A stretch of DNA of 64,000 nt from an uncultured Oscillospiraceae bacterium (lineage in GTDB: Bacteria > Bacillota_A > Clostridia > Oscillospirales > Acutalibacteraceae). The notes beneath the pieces were generated by a model that did no database searches, was not told the origin of the DNA, and saw nothing but the letters and a program-made list of their open reading frames with translations. Every line of letters begins with the position of its first letter. The stretch's first letter is position 1. Below, in pieces: positions 43,393-51,809 of this stretch. The position numbers and the translations under genes were made by a program. The stretch is taken from the NCBI GenBank assembly GCA_910589395.1, contig CAJUTL010000012.1, positions 1 through 64,000 of the forward strand, given 5' to 3'.

Positions 43393-46300
43393 TCAGGACA
43401 GCCCACCGAAATGCTGGTCTACCAGCTTATCCAGTGTCCCGGCTTTTGCGGCCTCTGCCGCGTCAGCCTGAACAAAATTATGAGTGCTGTCCTTCAACTC
43501 ATTATCAAATCCCAGTATGTAGTTTGTGGCAATCAGATAGATAATGCGGGTCGGGGCCATGCCGTAAACCTGCTTTTGCAGGATGTGGCGGATGCGCTCC
43601 TTCTCGTCCGGGAACGCCGCTTTCAAGCCCTCGCTTCGATAAAGCCGCTTGACAATCTCTGTGATGTAAAGCCCGGACTTCATATACAGGTCGGCAAAGG
43701 TCTTGTCCGGGTCATCGAAGCAGCCGGGGTTATTTTCCTCCAACTGATCCACCATCATGGACACCACCCAGCGGGGTGTGAAGATCTGATTAGTCTTTTG
43801 GGGCGGGATGTAATCAAAAATATCCTCGTCATGGCTTTCGTCAAAGTAGTCGGCCAACTGTTGCTTCTTGCTCCAGAACTCCGCCACGGAGTCGTTGAAC
43901 ACAACCTCATCAAAGAGATGCCCATTGAAGTGCTTGACCTCGCCAGTGTCTGGGTCAGTGTACTCGCCGCCGTCCCGGAGAAAACGAAAATCGGCCATCG
44001 TGATGCCGGTCACTTCCAGAAACACATCGTCCTCGGTGTAGGCATCAAAATTTGCAAGGGTCAGACTGCCATCCCCGTAGGCCATGATGAAGCTGGGGAT
44101 GGTACGGGAGAAGCCCCGGAGATGTGCGCGGACTTCATCCTCCACGGACTGCTTTTCCTGCTCCGCCTTGTGCCGCTCCGCCTGTTCCACAACTTCCCTC
44201 GGCTTTTCCTCAACGGTCTGCTGGACAGTCTCCTGCACCGTTTCCACGAAGGATTTTAGGGCGCTGTCCACAGCAGCGGCGTAGTCTGTTTCGGCCTGCT
44301 TGACCTCCTGCGCCGTGGTCGCCGCCTGCTGTTTCCGCTCCAACTCCGCTTTGGCAATGCGGGCCTGCTGCTCATAGTCGCCCTGTATCTGCCGGAATGT
44401 CTGGTCGATTTCCTGCTCCACCTGCCGCTCCAGACGGTTTTGCGCCCCCTTCTTCATGCCGTAGCCCTCGGCGGCGGGAGCAACTACATTCTCCTTGATA
44501 TGGGCCTTGACGGCCTCGGTCAAAGTCTCGATATGTTCGGCGGTGGGGCTTTCCGCGATGGCCTCCACATGGGCCTGAAGATCCTCTGTAACCTCGTAAA
44601 TCTTGGGGCCAAACAAATCTTTCGTTCTGCCGATGACGGTTTCGTTGGAAATCTCCACCTCGCCGTCCTCGTCCACAGTCACGGTGTTCATGCCGTCCAG
44701 CCGCTTGGGGTCTGCTTTCTTGCCCTCCTCCTGAGCCGGCGTCAGCTTCTCCACGATCTCCCGGACGATAGCCGGAGCGCCGAAAATATTGCTAATATTC
44801 TGGAACAGGAAGTTGGACATGAAGCCTCGCCGTACGACCTCCTGGCTTTTCAGCCGCCGGGGGATGGACAGGACGGAGGCGGCGTCCAGTTCCACCATCC
44901 GGCCCTCGCTGTCCTCGCCCAGAACGGGGAAGAAATTCAGCAGCCGCCGAATATTCTCCTTGCGGTCATCGCCGGTGCCGCGCCCGCCTGCGGTATCAGT
45001 AGTCAGATTGTTGGCAAACTCGTCAAAGATAATCAGCGTTCGGGCGGGGTCGAAGTCAAAGACATAGGCGGTCTCCTTGCGGAAACGCTGGCCGTCTCGG
45101 GTCATAATGCAGGGATTTTGCGCCCGGAACGCCGCCTGCATATAGCTGGACGGGCTTTTCATGTTGCACAGCATGAGAACGCCGCTCCACTCCGGGATGG
45201 TGACGCCCACAGTGAGCTGGCCCACGGTCAGAGTGATGGTCTTATCATATTGAGCAATCGCCGCTTTCACTTGGTCGAAGGCTTTTGCCGACTGTTCATC
45301 TTCATCGCCAATACGTCCATCGCCCGCCGCCAGAATGACCTTATACTCTCTGAAAACCTCGTCCTCCCGCAGCAGCTTTTCCAACGCCTTGGCGCTTGCC
45401 ACTCGATTTAAGTACCACATAGTATGAGAAAGTTCCTGTCTCAACTCCGGGGTAGAGAAGGGATATTTCTCTTGAGTTGTCAGGGCATGAAGGAACTTTT
45501 TGATCTCGTCCTCGTGGACAAATTTCCCCCGCTCATCCGTGGTGAAAAACTCGTTGAGGTCAAAGGCATAGTCCACGGTATCCTCGCCGGACAAATCCAA
45601 CCCCTTTTCGATTTTCTCTCGGATCATGCCGGAGAGCTGGTAGGTGAACATAGCCAGCCGGGGCAGCGTTTCATAGGGATTGGCGTCCTCGCCGTTCCAA
45701 TTTGCCTTGGCCTCCTGCTCGTCTGCGTAGGACCAGTTGAAAATCTGCTCTTTGGAAAATTGTTCGCTGGCAAGCTGCTTGAAGGGCGTGCCGGACAGAT
45801 ACAGGGTGTGCTTCCGTTTGATGTTACGGAAGGCCCGCTCGGTCTTCATGGTGTCCACGCCCTCCTGGGCCTCGTCCACGATCAGGAGGTCGAACTCCAA
45901 TTCGCTCATCCAGCGCAGTTTATCAAAATTGCCGCCGAAATAAACGGAGCCTTTCAAGCCTTGCAAGGACTCGAAAGCGATCATATTCCGGGGCGTTGCA
46001 TCTTCCCGATGGAGGATAGCGGAAAGATGCTCTTCCCGTGACAGAACGCCGGGCTTGTCCTTCAAGGCATCGGTGTCAGACACAAAGGAATACTCGCCCC
46101 GCCAGCCGATGAATTTGAAGAAATCCTCCGCCCAGGAGTTGGCGATGCTGGGCCGGTTGGTGACGATCAGCACTTTGGCAAAGCCCATCTGCCGGACGAG
46201 ATCATAGGAAGTTAAAGTCTTGCCGAACCGGGGCTTGGCGTTCCAGAGAAATTCCTCGCCGCCACCCTCAAAATATGCTTTCGTCATAGAGACAGCTTCC

Positions 46301-46704
46301 CGCTGTTCTTTCCGAAGTTCGTATGTCAGCCGTTCGTTGCTGACCGCCGCCAGCTCCCGCCGGGAGAAGGCGTCAAAATGCTGGTGAGAGGTGGGGCCGT
46401 CCACATGGAACCACTCTGTTCCGGGGGTGCGCTCCACACCCATCTGCGACTCCAGAAACGAATGGAAGTCATGGTCGGTGAAATACTCCCCGGAGCCGTC
46501 CTTGAAGATAGCGTTGTCCTGCCAGGCCAGTTGATACTGTATCCCGGCGGTGTGGGTCTGCTGCTTGATGCGTTGGGAAACAGTCTGCTTTTCCGTGTAG
46601 CCAATTTTCGTCCAGCCCTCATGGTAGCTGACACCGGGGGTGTTGTAGGCGTAAATCATGGGGACGACACGGGAGAAGGATTGAATTTTCGGGGCTTCCA
46701 TCAT
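43393..46704 (-). CDS. GIY-YIG / DEAQ-box helicase with methylase-like C terminus
   Basis: A 1103-residue multidomain protein. Residues about 14-100 look like a T5orf172/GIY-YIG nuclease domain (IYAYNTPGV, GWTKIGYTEKQTVSQR). A superfamily 2 helicase follows: Walker A AKPRFGKT at 156-163, DEAQ at 277-280, SGTP at 304-307. A Glu/Gln-rich coiled coil lies at about 740-900. The C-terminal 150 residues carry QIFTPRWVVSMMVDQ and FADLYMKSGLYITEI, similar to the start of an N6 adenine methylase but with an altered motif I. The start overlaps the methyltransferase by 4 bases. Probably the restriction or translocase half of a defence system. Confidence 0.75.
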   Translation of the reverse strand: MMEAPKIQSFSRVVPMIYAYNTPGVSYHEGWTKIGYTEKQTVSQRIKQQTHTAGIQYQLAWQDNAIFKDGSGEYFTDHDFHSFLESQMGVERTPGTEWFHVDGPTSHQHFDAFSRRELAAVSNERLTYELRKEQREAVSMTKAYFEGGGEEFLWNAKPRFGKTLTSYDLVRQMGFAKVLIVTNRPSIANSWAEDFFKFIGWRGEYSFVSDTDALKDKPGVLSREEHLSAILHREDATPRNMIAFESLQGLKGSVYFGGNFDKLRWMSELEFDLLIVDEAQEGVDTMKTERAFRNIKRKHTLYLSGTPFKQLASEQFSKEQIFNWSYADEQEAKANWNGEDANPYETLPRLAMFTYQLSGMIREKIEKGLDLSGEDTVDYAFDLNEFFTTDERGKFVHEDEIKKFLHALTTQEKYPFSTPELRQELSHTMWYLNRVASAKALEKLLREDEVFREYKVILAAGDGRIGDEDEQSAKAFDQVKAAIAQYDKTITLTVGQLTVGVTIPEWSGVLMLCNMKSPSSYMQAAFRAQNPCIMTRDGQRFRKETAYVFDFDPARTLIIFDEFANNLTTDTAGGRGTGDDRKENIRRLLNFFPVLGEDSEGRMVELDAASVLSIPRRLKSQEVVRRGFMSNFLFQNISNIFGAPAIVREIVEKLTPAQEEGKKADPKRLDGMNTVTVDEDGEVEISNETVIGRTKDLFGPKIYEVTEDLQAHVEAIAESPTAEHIETLTEAVKAHIKENVVAPAAEGYGMKKGAQNRLERQVEQEIDQTFRQIQGDYEQQARIAKAELERKQQAATTAQEVKQAETDYAAAVDSALKSFVETVQETVQQTVEEKPREVVEQAERHKAEQEKQSVEDEVRAHLRGFSRTIPSFIMAYGDGSLTLANFDAYTEDDVFLEVTGITMADFRFLRDGGEYTDPDTGEVKHFNGHLFDEVVFNDSVAEFWSKKQQLADYFDESHDEDIFDYIPPQKTNQIFTPRWVVSMMVDQLEENNPGCFDDPDKTFADLYMKSGLYITEIVKRLYRSEGLKAAFPDEKERIRHILQKQVYGMAPTRIIYLIATNYILGFDNELKDSTHNFVQADAAEAAKAGTLDKLVDQHFGGLS

Positions 46705-48611
46705 GTCATCTCCTTTGCGTGAGTTTCAATAAATTTAATTTCCTTTACGTCCAGACAGTATTTTTTGTAAAGCTGCTGGTCGATTTCGGGAATGGATTTT
46801 GTCCAGTCGATGTCGGAGGCGGGAGTGAAGTCTTGGAGAGGGACGTGTTCCCATTTTTGCGGGGTAATGTCTTGTGTTGTTTTCAAAACGCCCAACATAA
46901 TCCTCGCAAATTTCGTTTTGATGTATTTCAATGCGGCTTGTGCTTCCTCTTCGGTTTCAAATGCACCTATACTGAGGAAAGTTTCTGTCGAACCAATACC
47001 CGGTTCTGCCAAAACCGGCGGAGAAAGAACCTCGCCTAATGCACCAGCACCATTTGCCTTTGGAAGATAAATCTTGTACTTATGCAGATTGATGACATTA
47101 TTTACATAGTCTTCTCTGATGTACTTATAGGCTCGGTCATTTCCTTTTCGACCAAGGATTTGGATGTATTTCTGTCCGTCTTGCGGTTGAATGTCAAAAA
47201 AGACTTGAGGAATACGCTCAAACACATTGGACTTCAAATCATACGCATGGCCCTTGCTTAATTGCGAAGCCGCTTCTGGGTGATCCTTGTGCATGACTTC
47301 GGTAAAGTGATAAGCATAGCTTGTAACGACAATTACGCTAAGAGACTCAAAATTGGTGTGATAATGGATTTTATGAATAATGGTGTTTAGTTCGTCAAAT
47401 GGTGTAAATGTTCCGATTGCCCCATAATCTTCATCTTCATCGTGATAGGTGATAGCGACGCCGCCTTTAATCTCTGTGTTTACAAAAATCCTACTCGCAT
47501 CTCGCTCATAATGCAACACTTTCAAATGTGAGTCAGAGAGCATTTTTTGATTCCAGGCCTTGGGGGTAGAACCAGCATTGAAAAGAAAACGGGCAGGGTG
47601 AATCAGTTCCACTTTGTCCGCAACTTTATAAGCACCATCCAAAAACAGGTGATAAATTGGCGGCGCATAACCCTTATTTTCACCCAATGTTTCATCCTGA
47701 TATGGCGGATTTCCAATCAAAAAATCAAACTTCATCGCCCGTTTCCCCCTTGTCGGCAAAGCTGAATATTCAACACTCCCGCCGCCAAGCCAGTTATAGA
47801 CCCGGCAGCGTGGCTGCTTATTTTCTTTATCAGGTTCGGACATCCCATCCAAAAACTCAAACAGGTTAAATTGCCGGAACTCCTCCTCAGCGGTACTATA
47901 TGGAATGGTCCCATGCAATCCGTCCATCTGCCACACATTCCAGATGATCACCGTGATAAGTTTCCCATATTCGGAGAGGGTGGGCTTCCGCCGCCAGCGC
48001 TCCCACAGGTATTCCTCAAAGGTCATCAGCAGATTGACACGGGCAATCAGAAGGTTGTCCCCCTGGAACTCATAGCCATAGGTGGCGTGAAACGCCCGGA
48101 AAGCCCATTTCAGCCATTCTTCCTCTGTTTGGGCGTTTTCGTTCACTGTCCGCAGTTTCCGATCCAGTAGGCCGATGCGGTCAAGGACGGGAATAATCTC
48201 GCCGGTTTCCACATCATACCGGCTTACCAGAAAGGGGGCCTCCCCGCAGGTGATCTCCAGCACCCGGGCGTCCACATACTTCTGCCAGCGGGCTTTGCTG
48301 CCCCACATCTCGTCAGCATAGTCGCACATCTTTCGACAGACCCACAGGGGCGTGGAGACTTCCCCATGCTGCCGTGTCCTGCTGGACTGCTGCTCCATCT
48401 CCTTCCGGGCGCGGGTTTTAATGACAGATGCATTAGGGCCGGTAATCAGCTCCGGTGTGATCTCCTCGTTGCGCCCATAACGGGAACCGAGCGCGGTATA
48501 AGCGTCCGTGGCCCACATGATGCGCTTCCCGGTGGTCTTGTCCAGCAGCAGCTTGTCCAAAAGACCCAGGGAGTGGAGTTTCAGAATGTCGTCCTGGATG
48601 TTGAGTATCAC
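46701..48611 (-). CDS. Eco57I-like N6-adenine DNA methyltransferase
   Basis: A 636-residue protein counted from the GTG at 48611, which has an AGGAGG site. It contains a methylase N-terminal patch (EVSTPLWVCRKMCDYAD), motif I-like VLEITCGEAPFL (about 117-128) and the catalytic NPPY (301-304), then a long target-recognition-like region. It matches the Eco57I-type methyltransferase family. With the overlapping helicase protein it would form a split restriction-modification unit. It lies just downstream of the putative promoter switch at 48631-48792. Confidence 0.8.
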   Translation of the reverse strand: MILNIQDDILKLHSLGLLDKLLLDKTTGKRIMWATDAYTALGSRYGRNEEITPELITGPNASVIKTRARKEMEQQSSRTRQHGEVSTPLWVCRKMCDYADEMWGSKARWQKYVDARVLEITCGEAPFLVSRYDVETGEIIPVLDRIGLLDRKLRTVNENAQTEEEWLKWAFRAFHATYGYEFQGDNLLIARVNLLMTFEEYLWERWRRKPTLSEYGKLITVIIWNVWQMDGLHGTIPYSTAEEEFRQFNLFEFLDGMSEPDKENKQPRCRVYNWLGGGSVEYSALPTRGKRAMKFDFLIGNPPYQDETLGENKGYAPPIYHLFLDGAYKVADKVELIHPARFLFNAGSTPKAWNQKMLSDSHLKVLHYERDASRIFVNTEIKGGVAITYHDEDEDYGAIGTFTPFDELNTIIHKIHYHTNFESLSVIVVTSYAYHFTEVMHKDHPEAASQLSKGHAYDLKSNVFERIPQVFFDIQPQDGQKYIQILGRKGNDRAYKYIREDYVNNVINLHKYKIYLPKANGAGALGEVLSPPVLAEPGIGSTETFLSIGAFETEEEAQAALKYIKTKFARIMLGVLKTTQDITPQKWEHVPLQDFTPASDIDWTKSIPEIDQQLYKKYCLDVKEIKFIETHAKEMT

Positions 48612-48630
48612 TCCGCCCCTCCTCCTGGGC

Positions 48631-48792
48631 CTGCGGAATGGTGTAGGTTTCCGTAAACGCCCATTTTCTTGCTTCCTCAAAGTATACCACGGCAACAGTA
48701 AATTTTCCATAGCTTTTTTGTGATTTTCTTCGCTGAACAGCAAATGAAAACCTAACCTCTTCAAGGCCACGGAAACCTACACCTTTCCGCAG
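48631..48792. repeat. Candidate invertible promoter segment
   Basis: Two 24-base arms (48631-48654 and 48769-48792) are inverted copies differing at one base; each starts or ends with CTGCGG and carries GTAGGTTTCCGT. Each arm is itself near-palindromic (CGGAAA ... TTTCCG around a GT centre), as expected for a serine invertase crossover site. The 114 bases between them contain one promoter reading toward the methyltransferase. The invertase gene ends 10 bases to the right. A direct repeat AAACGCCCATTT follows each arm (48655-48666 and 48793-48804), which leaves open excision rather than inversion. Confidence 0.7.
48681..48709 (-). promoter_or_regulatory. Promoter inside the invertible segment
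   Basis: TGGAAA (48704-48709) and TATACT (48681-48686) on the minus strand with a 17-base spacer and a TGG extension before the -10 box. In the present orientation it points to the methyltransferase-helicase pair; its RNA would pass the left arm and then the ribosome site. Confidence 0.6.
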
Positions 48793-48802
48793 AAACGCCC
48801 AT

Positions 48803-49411
48803 TTACGGTAATATGGCTTTTTCGTAGACCGCCGCCTTGTCACGAAAGGTGGACAGCGGCAGTCCACAGGCTCTTGCCGCTGTTGTGCAGGTGATCTCAC
48901 CGCTTTTCCAGCGTTGATAGTTCTCATGGAAGTTTTCCGGCAGCGGCAGGGGTGGTCTGCCGAACCGTATCCCCTTGGCCTTTGCCGCCGCGATGCCCTC
49001 AGCCTGACGCTGGCGGATGTTGGTACGCTCGTTCTCCGCTACAAAGGACAGCACTTGCAGGACAATATCACTGAGGAAGGTTCCCATCAGATCCTTGCCC
49101 CGGCGGGTGTCCAGCAGCGGCATATCCAGTACCACGATGTCAATGCCCTTTTCCTTGGTGAGGATGCGCCACTGTTCCAGGATTTCGCCATAATTCCGTC
49201 CCAGCCGGTCGATGCTCTTGATGTAGAGCAAGTCGCCCGGCTTGAGTTTTTTTACCAGCTTCTTGTACTGGGGCCGGTTGAAGTCCTTGCCGGACTGCTT
49301 ATCCATAAAGATGTTCTTTTCGGAAACAGCCATTTCGCACAATGCAATCAACTGGCGATCCTCGTTCTGTTCCCTGGTGCTGACACGGATATAGCCGTAG
49401 ATGTTTGACAA
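48803..49411 (-). CDS. Small serine recombinase (DNA invertase/resolvase family)
   Basis: A 202-residue Pin/Hin-type recombinase. Catalytic Ser is in YIRVSTREQNEDRQ; IKSIDRLGRNYGEI and the E-helix (LSFVAENERTNIRQRQAEGI) follow, and the C terminus ends in an HTH domain (TCTTAARACGLPLSTFRDK). The family inverts or resolves short segments between paired crossover sites. The start is TTG with GGAGGTG upstream. It lies right next to the 114-bp segment with inverted repeats and upstream of the methyltransferase. Confidence 0.9.
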   Translation of the reverse strand: MSNIYGYIRVSTREQNEDRQLIALCEMAVSEKNIFMDKQSGKDFNRPQYKKLVKKLKPGDLLYIKSIDRLGRNYGEILEQWRILTKEKGIDIVVLDMPLLDTRRGKDLMGTFLSDIVLQVLSFVAENERTNIRQRQAEGIAAAKAKGIRFGRPPLPLPENFHENYQRWKSGEITCTTAARACGLPLSTFRDKAAVYEKAILP

Positions 49412-49455
49412 TTTCTCACCTCCGCTGTTCGATTCCCTTTCACTTTTCTATACTG

Positions 49456-50017
49456 AAGTGGTGCGGGTCAAAATGAATCGCACCACTTTAGTACGGTAAA
49501 ACTGCTCATGAGCAAAATCAACGGGCCGTTTTGACCCGTTGATGCTTGCGCTGATGATATGGTGCGGTCATTTTTTGTCCGCACCGCTTTGATCCACCAC
49601 ATATTGGCATCTGCCAAATCAACTGCTCAAATTGAACAGTTGATGTGCTCTCTAACAGCATGACATGGTGCGGGTCAAAACGACCCGCACCACAATACCG
49701 AAAATCAACGGGTAACTTTTGTCCGTTGATTCCATATTACGATAGCTGGTGGTGACCAATCTGGTCACCACCACAAATTTCGGCAGCCACTGCTGAAAAT
49801 CACTGATTATAGCTGTTTCTATCTTGGAAAAGTGGGGTGGACAGAATTTGTCCATCCCATGTTGACGGCATCAGTGGTTCGTTTTGAACCACTGATTTTG
49901 CTATGTGACCAAATTGATCACTTACCAGGGCAACGGTTCAAAATGAACCGTTGATCCAGAAAGATGTGGTAATGGGTCATTTTGGACCATTATCAAAATC
50001 AAATGACCAGTTTGGTC
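49456..50017. repeat. Array of about 13 different palindromes
   Basis: Within 562 bases lie palindromes at 49456-49488, 49517-49543, 49561-49585, 49618-49644, 49666-49692, 49703-49731, 49747-49773, 49833-49859, 49870-49896, 49905-49921, 49931-49953, 49970-49992 and 50005-50017. Arms are 5-12 bases and mostly differ in sequence, but many centres share TCAAAATGA or its complement TCATTTTGA. A pair of smaller palindromes sits at 49504-49513 and 49604-49617. Centres are roughly 30-60 bases apart. No gene is visible. The array ends 8 bases before the stop codon of the HTH gene. Confidence 0.8.
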
Positions 50018-50025
50018 GCCTGGTC

Positions 50026-50256
50026 TTATCGCTCATGCTTCTTCCAGATGATGTCATAGCCCAGCACGTTGGCCAGTTCCACAGCCTCGCCGTAGCGGAG
50101 GGAACCGCGCCGTAGTTTGCCGGACAGGTTGGGAACACTGGCACTCCAGCCGTACTCGTCTGCCAGATAGTCCACCACCTCCGTCATGGTCATGCCAGCC
50201 CGGACGATATAGGACTTGATCTCATTTCGATAGACTTCTGCTTTTTTCATGTTCAT
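50026..50256 (-). CDS. Small HTH-type DNA-binding protein
   Basis: A 76-residue protein with an XRE/LLM-like helix-turn-helix layout: AEVYRNEIKSYIVRAGMTMTE, then VVDYLADEYGWSASVPNLSG and LRYGEAVELANVLGYDIIWKK. Similar small proteins are common on Firmicutes mobile elements. ATG at 50256 has GAGAGG upstream; a second ATG follows two codons later. It sits beside the palindrome array and is the first minus-strand gene of the island. It may regulate the array, itself or the invertase; unproven. Confidence 0.6.
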   Translation of the reverse strand: MNMKKAEVYRNEIKSYIVRAGMTMTEVVDYLADEYGWSASVPNLSGKLRRGSLRYGEAVELANVLGYDIIWKKHER

Positions 50257-50834
50257 GGGTAAATTTTTCCTCTCTTTTGGCTCACCCTGTGGTATAATGG
50301 GTATGCGAGTGTGCGAGGCCTGTTCGCCGCAGAGTGTTGTTTGTCGGTATCGGATTGTTTGTTCAGATTTTCGCCTGTGATGCCTTGCCCGCATAGACTG
50401 TCCTTTGACTTTGCCGATGAGTACGCTTTTTTATTGAATAGAGAAAAGGTGTACCGGCTAGCATACTGCATTCACCATTGAGCGCAGTGCTCTTTGATAC
50501 AGATACAGGTACGCAAACAACCGATTATTCGCAGATTTCACAAGGCTTGAATCTAAACTGCGATTTTAGGCGCCGTTCTCCCCGAATGCCGTTCCTGCCC
50601 GGAATCTTACCCCGGCGTACTGCTTCCCTTGGTGCGCTCCTATCATGGCGGCACTTCGCCGGAAAGCATATCCCATTCGGACGGTCATGCAATTTTCAAG
50701 GTTCAATGGTGTGTGTCAGGTACATTGTAGCGAAAAAATACGCCCCTTCCCGTATATCCAAGAGGATGGAAAAGGGCGGCAAATCGGCGTGATTTCCACG
50801 CTTATGGAGAAATTGTAAATCGTTGCATAAGCTG
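50257..50834. other. Regulatory gap between divergent island halves
   Basis: About 580 bases without a gene that I can support. An extended -10 box (TGTGGTATAAT, ending 50298) points rightward without a clear -35 box. A plus-strand frame at 50478-50792 has no recognisable domain or ribosome site. The gap separates the leftward mobility genes from the rightward regulator and Gabija-like genes. Confidence 0.4.
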
Positions 50835-50863
50835 TTGCCTGGCGTAGGACAAAGTGGTATAAT
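50835..50863 (+). promoter_or_regulatory. Sigma-A promoter of the XRE regulator
   Basis: TTGCCT (50835-50840) and TATAAT (50858-50863) with a 17-base spacer and a TGG extension, only 18 bases before the start codon, so the leader is very short. Confidence 0.7.
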
Positions 50864-50880
50864 AAAGGAAAAGGTACGAC

Positions 50881-51717
50881 ATGAACATAAAACTTACCAT
50901 TCAAGAGCGATTAAAGGACTTGCGGACAGAGCGGAAGATGACCTTGGAGCAACTTTCTGAAGCTACTGGCCTATCCCGCGCTGCTCTTGGAAAATATGAA
51001 GCAGATGATTTCAAAGATATCAGCCCGTTCAGCATCGCTACCCTTGCAAAATTTTATGGCGTATCTACGGATTACCTGTTGGGCCTGACAGAACAAAAAA
51101 ATCACTCAGACACAACCCTTGCCGAGTTGCATCTGAGTGATGATGCGATTGATGTACTTAGAAATGTAAATTTCAATAAGCGGCTGTTGTCGGAAATGCT
51201 TTGCCATCCTGATTTCCAGAGAATGATGCTGGATGCGGAGATTTTCGTTGACCGAATCGCCGATATGCGGATCAACGATATGAACGCTGTCTTGGAAGCT
51301 GTCCGACAAATGCTCTTGGCGAAACAGGAAACAAAGAATGACTTGTATCTGCGAACACTGGAGTTGGCACAAGTCCAGGAGGAAGAGTATTTTGGCTATG
51401 TAGTCGCTGAGGATTTGAACCGGATACTTCATGGAATCCGGGATGCACACAAAGCTGACCGAACAACTGCCGATCAAACTTCTGTCGCAGTTGAAACACA
51501 GGCGCAACTGCAAGAAATTATGTCCTTTGAGGGCAGTGCCGAAGAAAAGAAGGCCAGATTTTTCCTTGCTAATTTGGGAATCGACTATGACGCTATTACC
51601 AAAGAGCAGTTTGTAACTGTAATTGAGGTGCTGAGGTTATCAAAACATATGAATAGCCCAATTAGTCAAAGAGGCAAGACAAAACAACATCGTAATATAC
51701 AAAAGAGTAGAAAATGA
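50881..51717 (+). CDS. XRE-family regulator with long C-terminal domain
   Basis: A 278-residue protein. Residues 4-65 are an XRE helix-turn-helix (LTIQERLKDLRTERKMTLE, GLSRAALGKYEADDF, FYGVSTDYLLGL). The C-terminal 200 residues are mostly helical and not recognised; this layout is common in regulators carried on mobile elements. It lies 92 bases upstream of the Gabija-like pair on the same strand and may control it. Confidence 0.75.
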   Translation: MNIKLTIQERLKDLRTERKMTLEQLSEATGLSRAALGKYEADDFKDISPFSIATLAKFYGVSTDYLLGLTEQKNHSDTTLAELHLSDDAIDVLRNVNFNKRLLSEMLCHPDFQRMMLDAEIFVDRIADMRINDMNAVLEAVRQMLLAKQETKNDLYLRTLELAQVQEEEYFGYVVAEDLNRILHGIRDAHKADRTTADQTSVAVETQAQLQEIMSFEGSAEEKKARFFLANLGIDYDAITKEQFVTVIEVLRLSKHMNSPISQRGKTKQHRNIQKSRK

Positions 51718-51809
51718 TAGGAATTAAAAACTGGATATTATGGTTGTTTAGAGACATATCCTTTCACACATTGTAATATCGTTTGCTGTTGGAAAGCAGG
51801 TAACTAAAT

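Noticed and set aside
48612..48770. Longer N terminus of the Eco57I-like methyltransferase reaching 48770
   Set aside because: The extension crosses the inverted-repeat segment and the promoter; GTG at 48611 has a strong ribosome site.
49456..50017. CRISPR array
   Set aside because: There is no constant repeat; every palindrome has different arms and the spacing varies, and no cas gene is near.
50478..50792. 104-residue plus-strand frame in the regulatory gap
   Set aside because: No domain, no clear ribosome site and a composition unlike neighbouring proteins; kept as gap.
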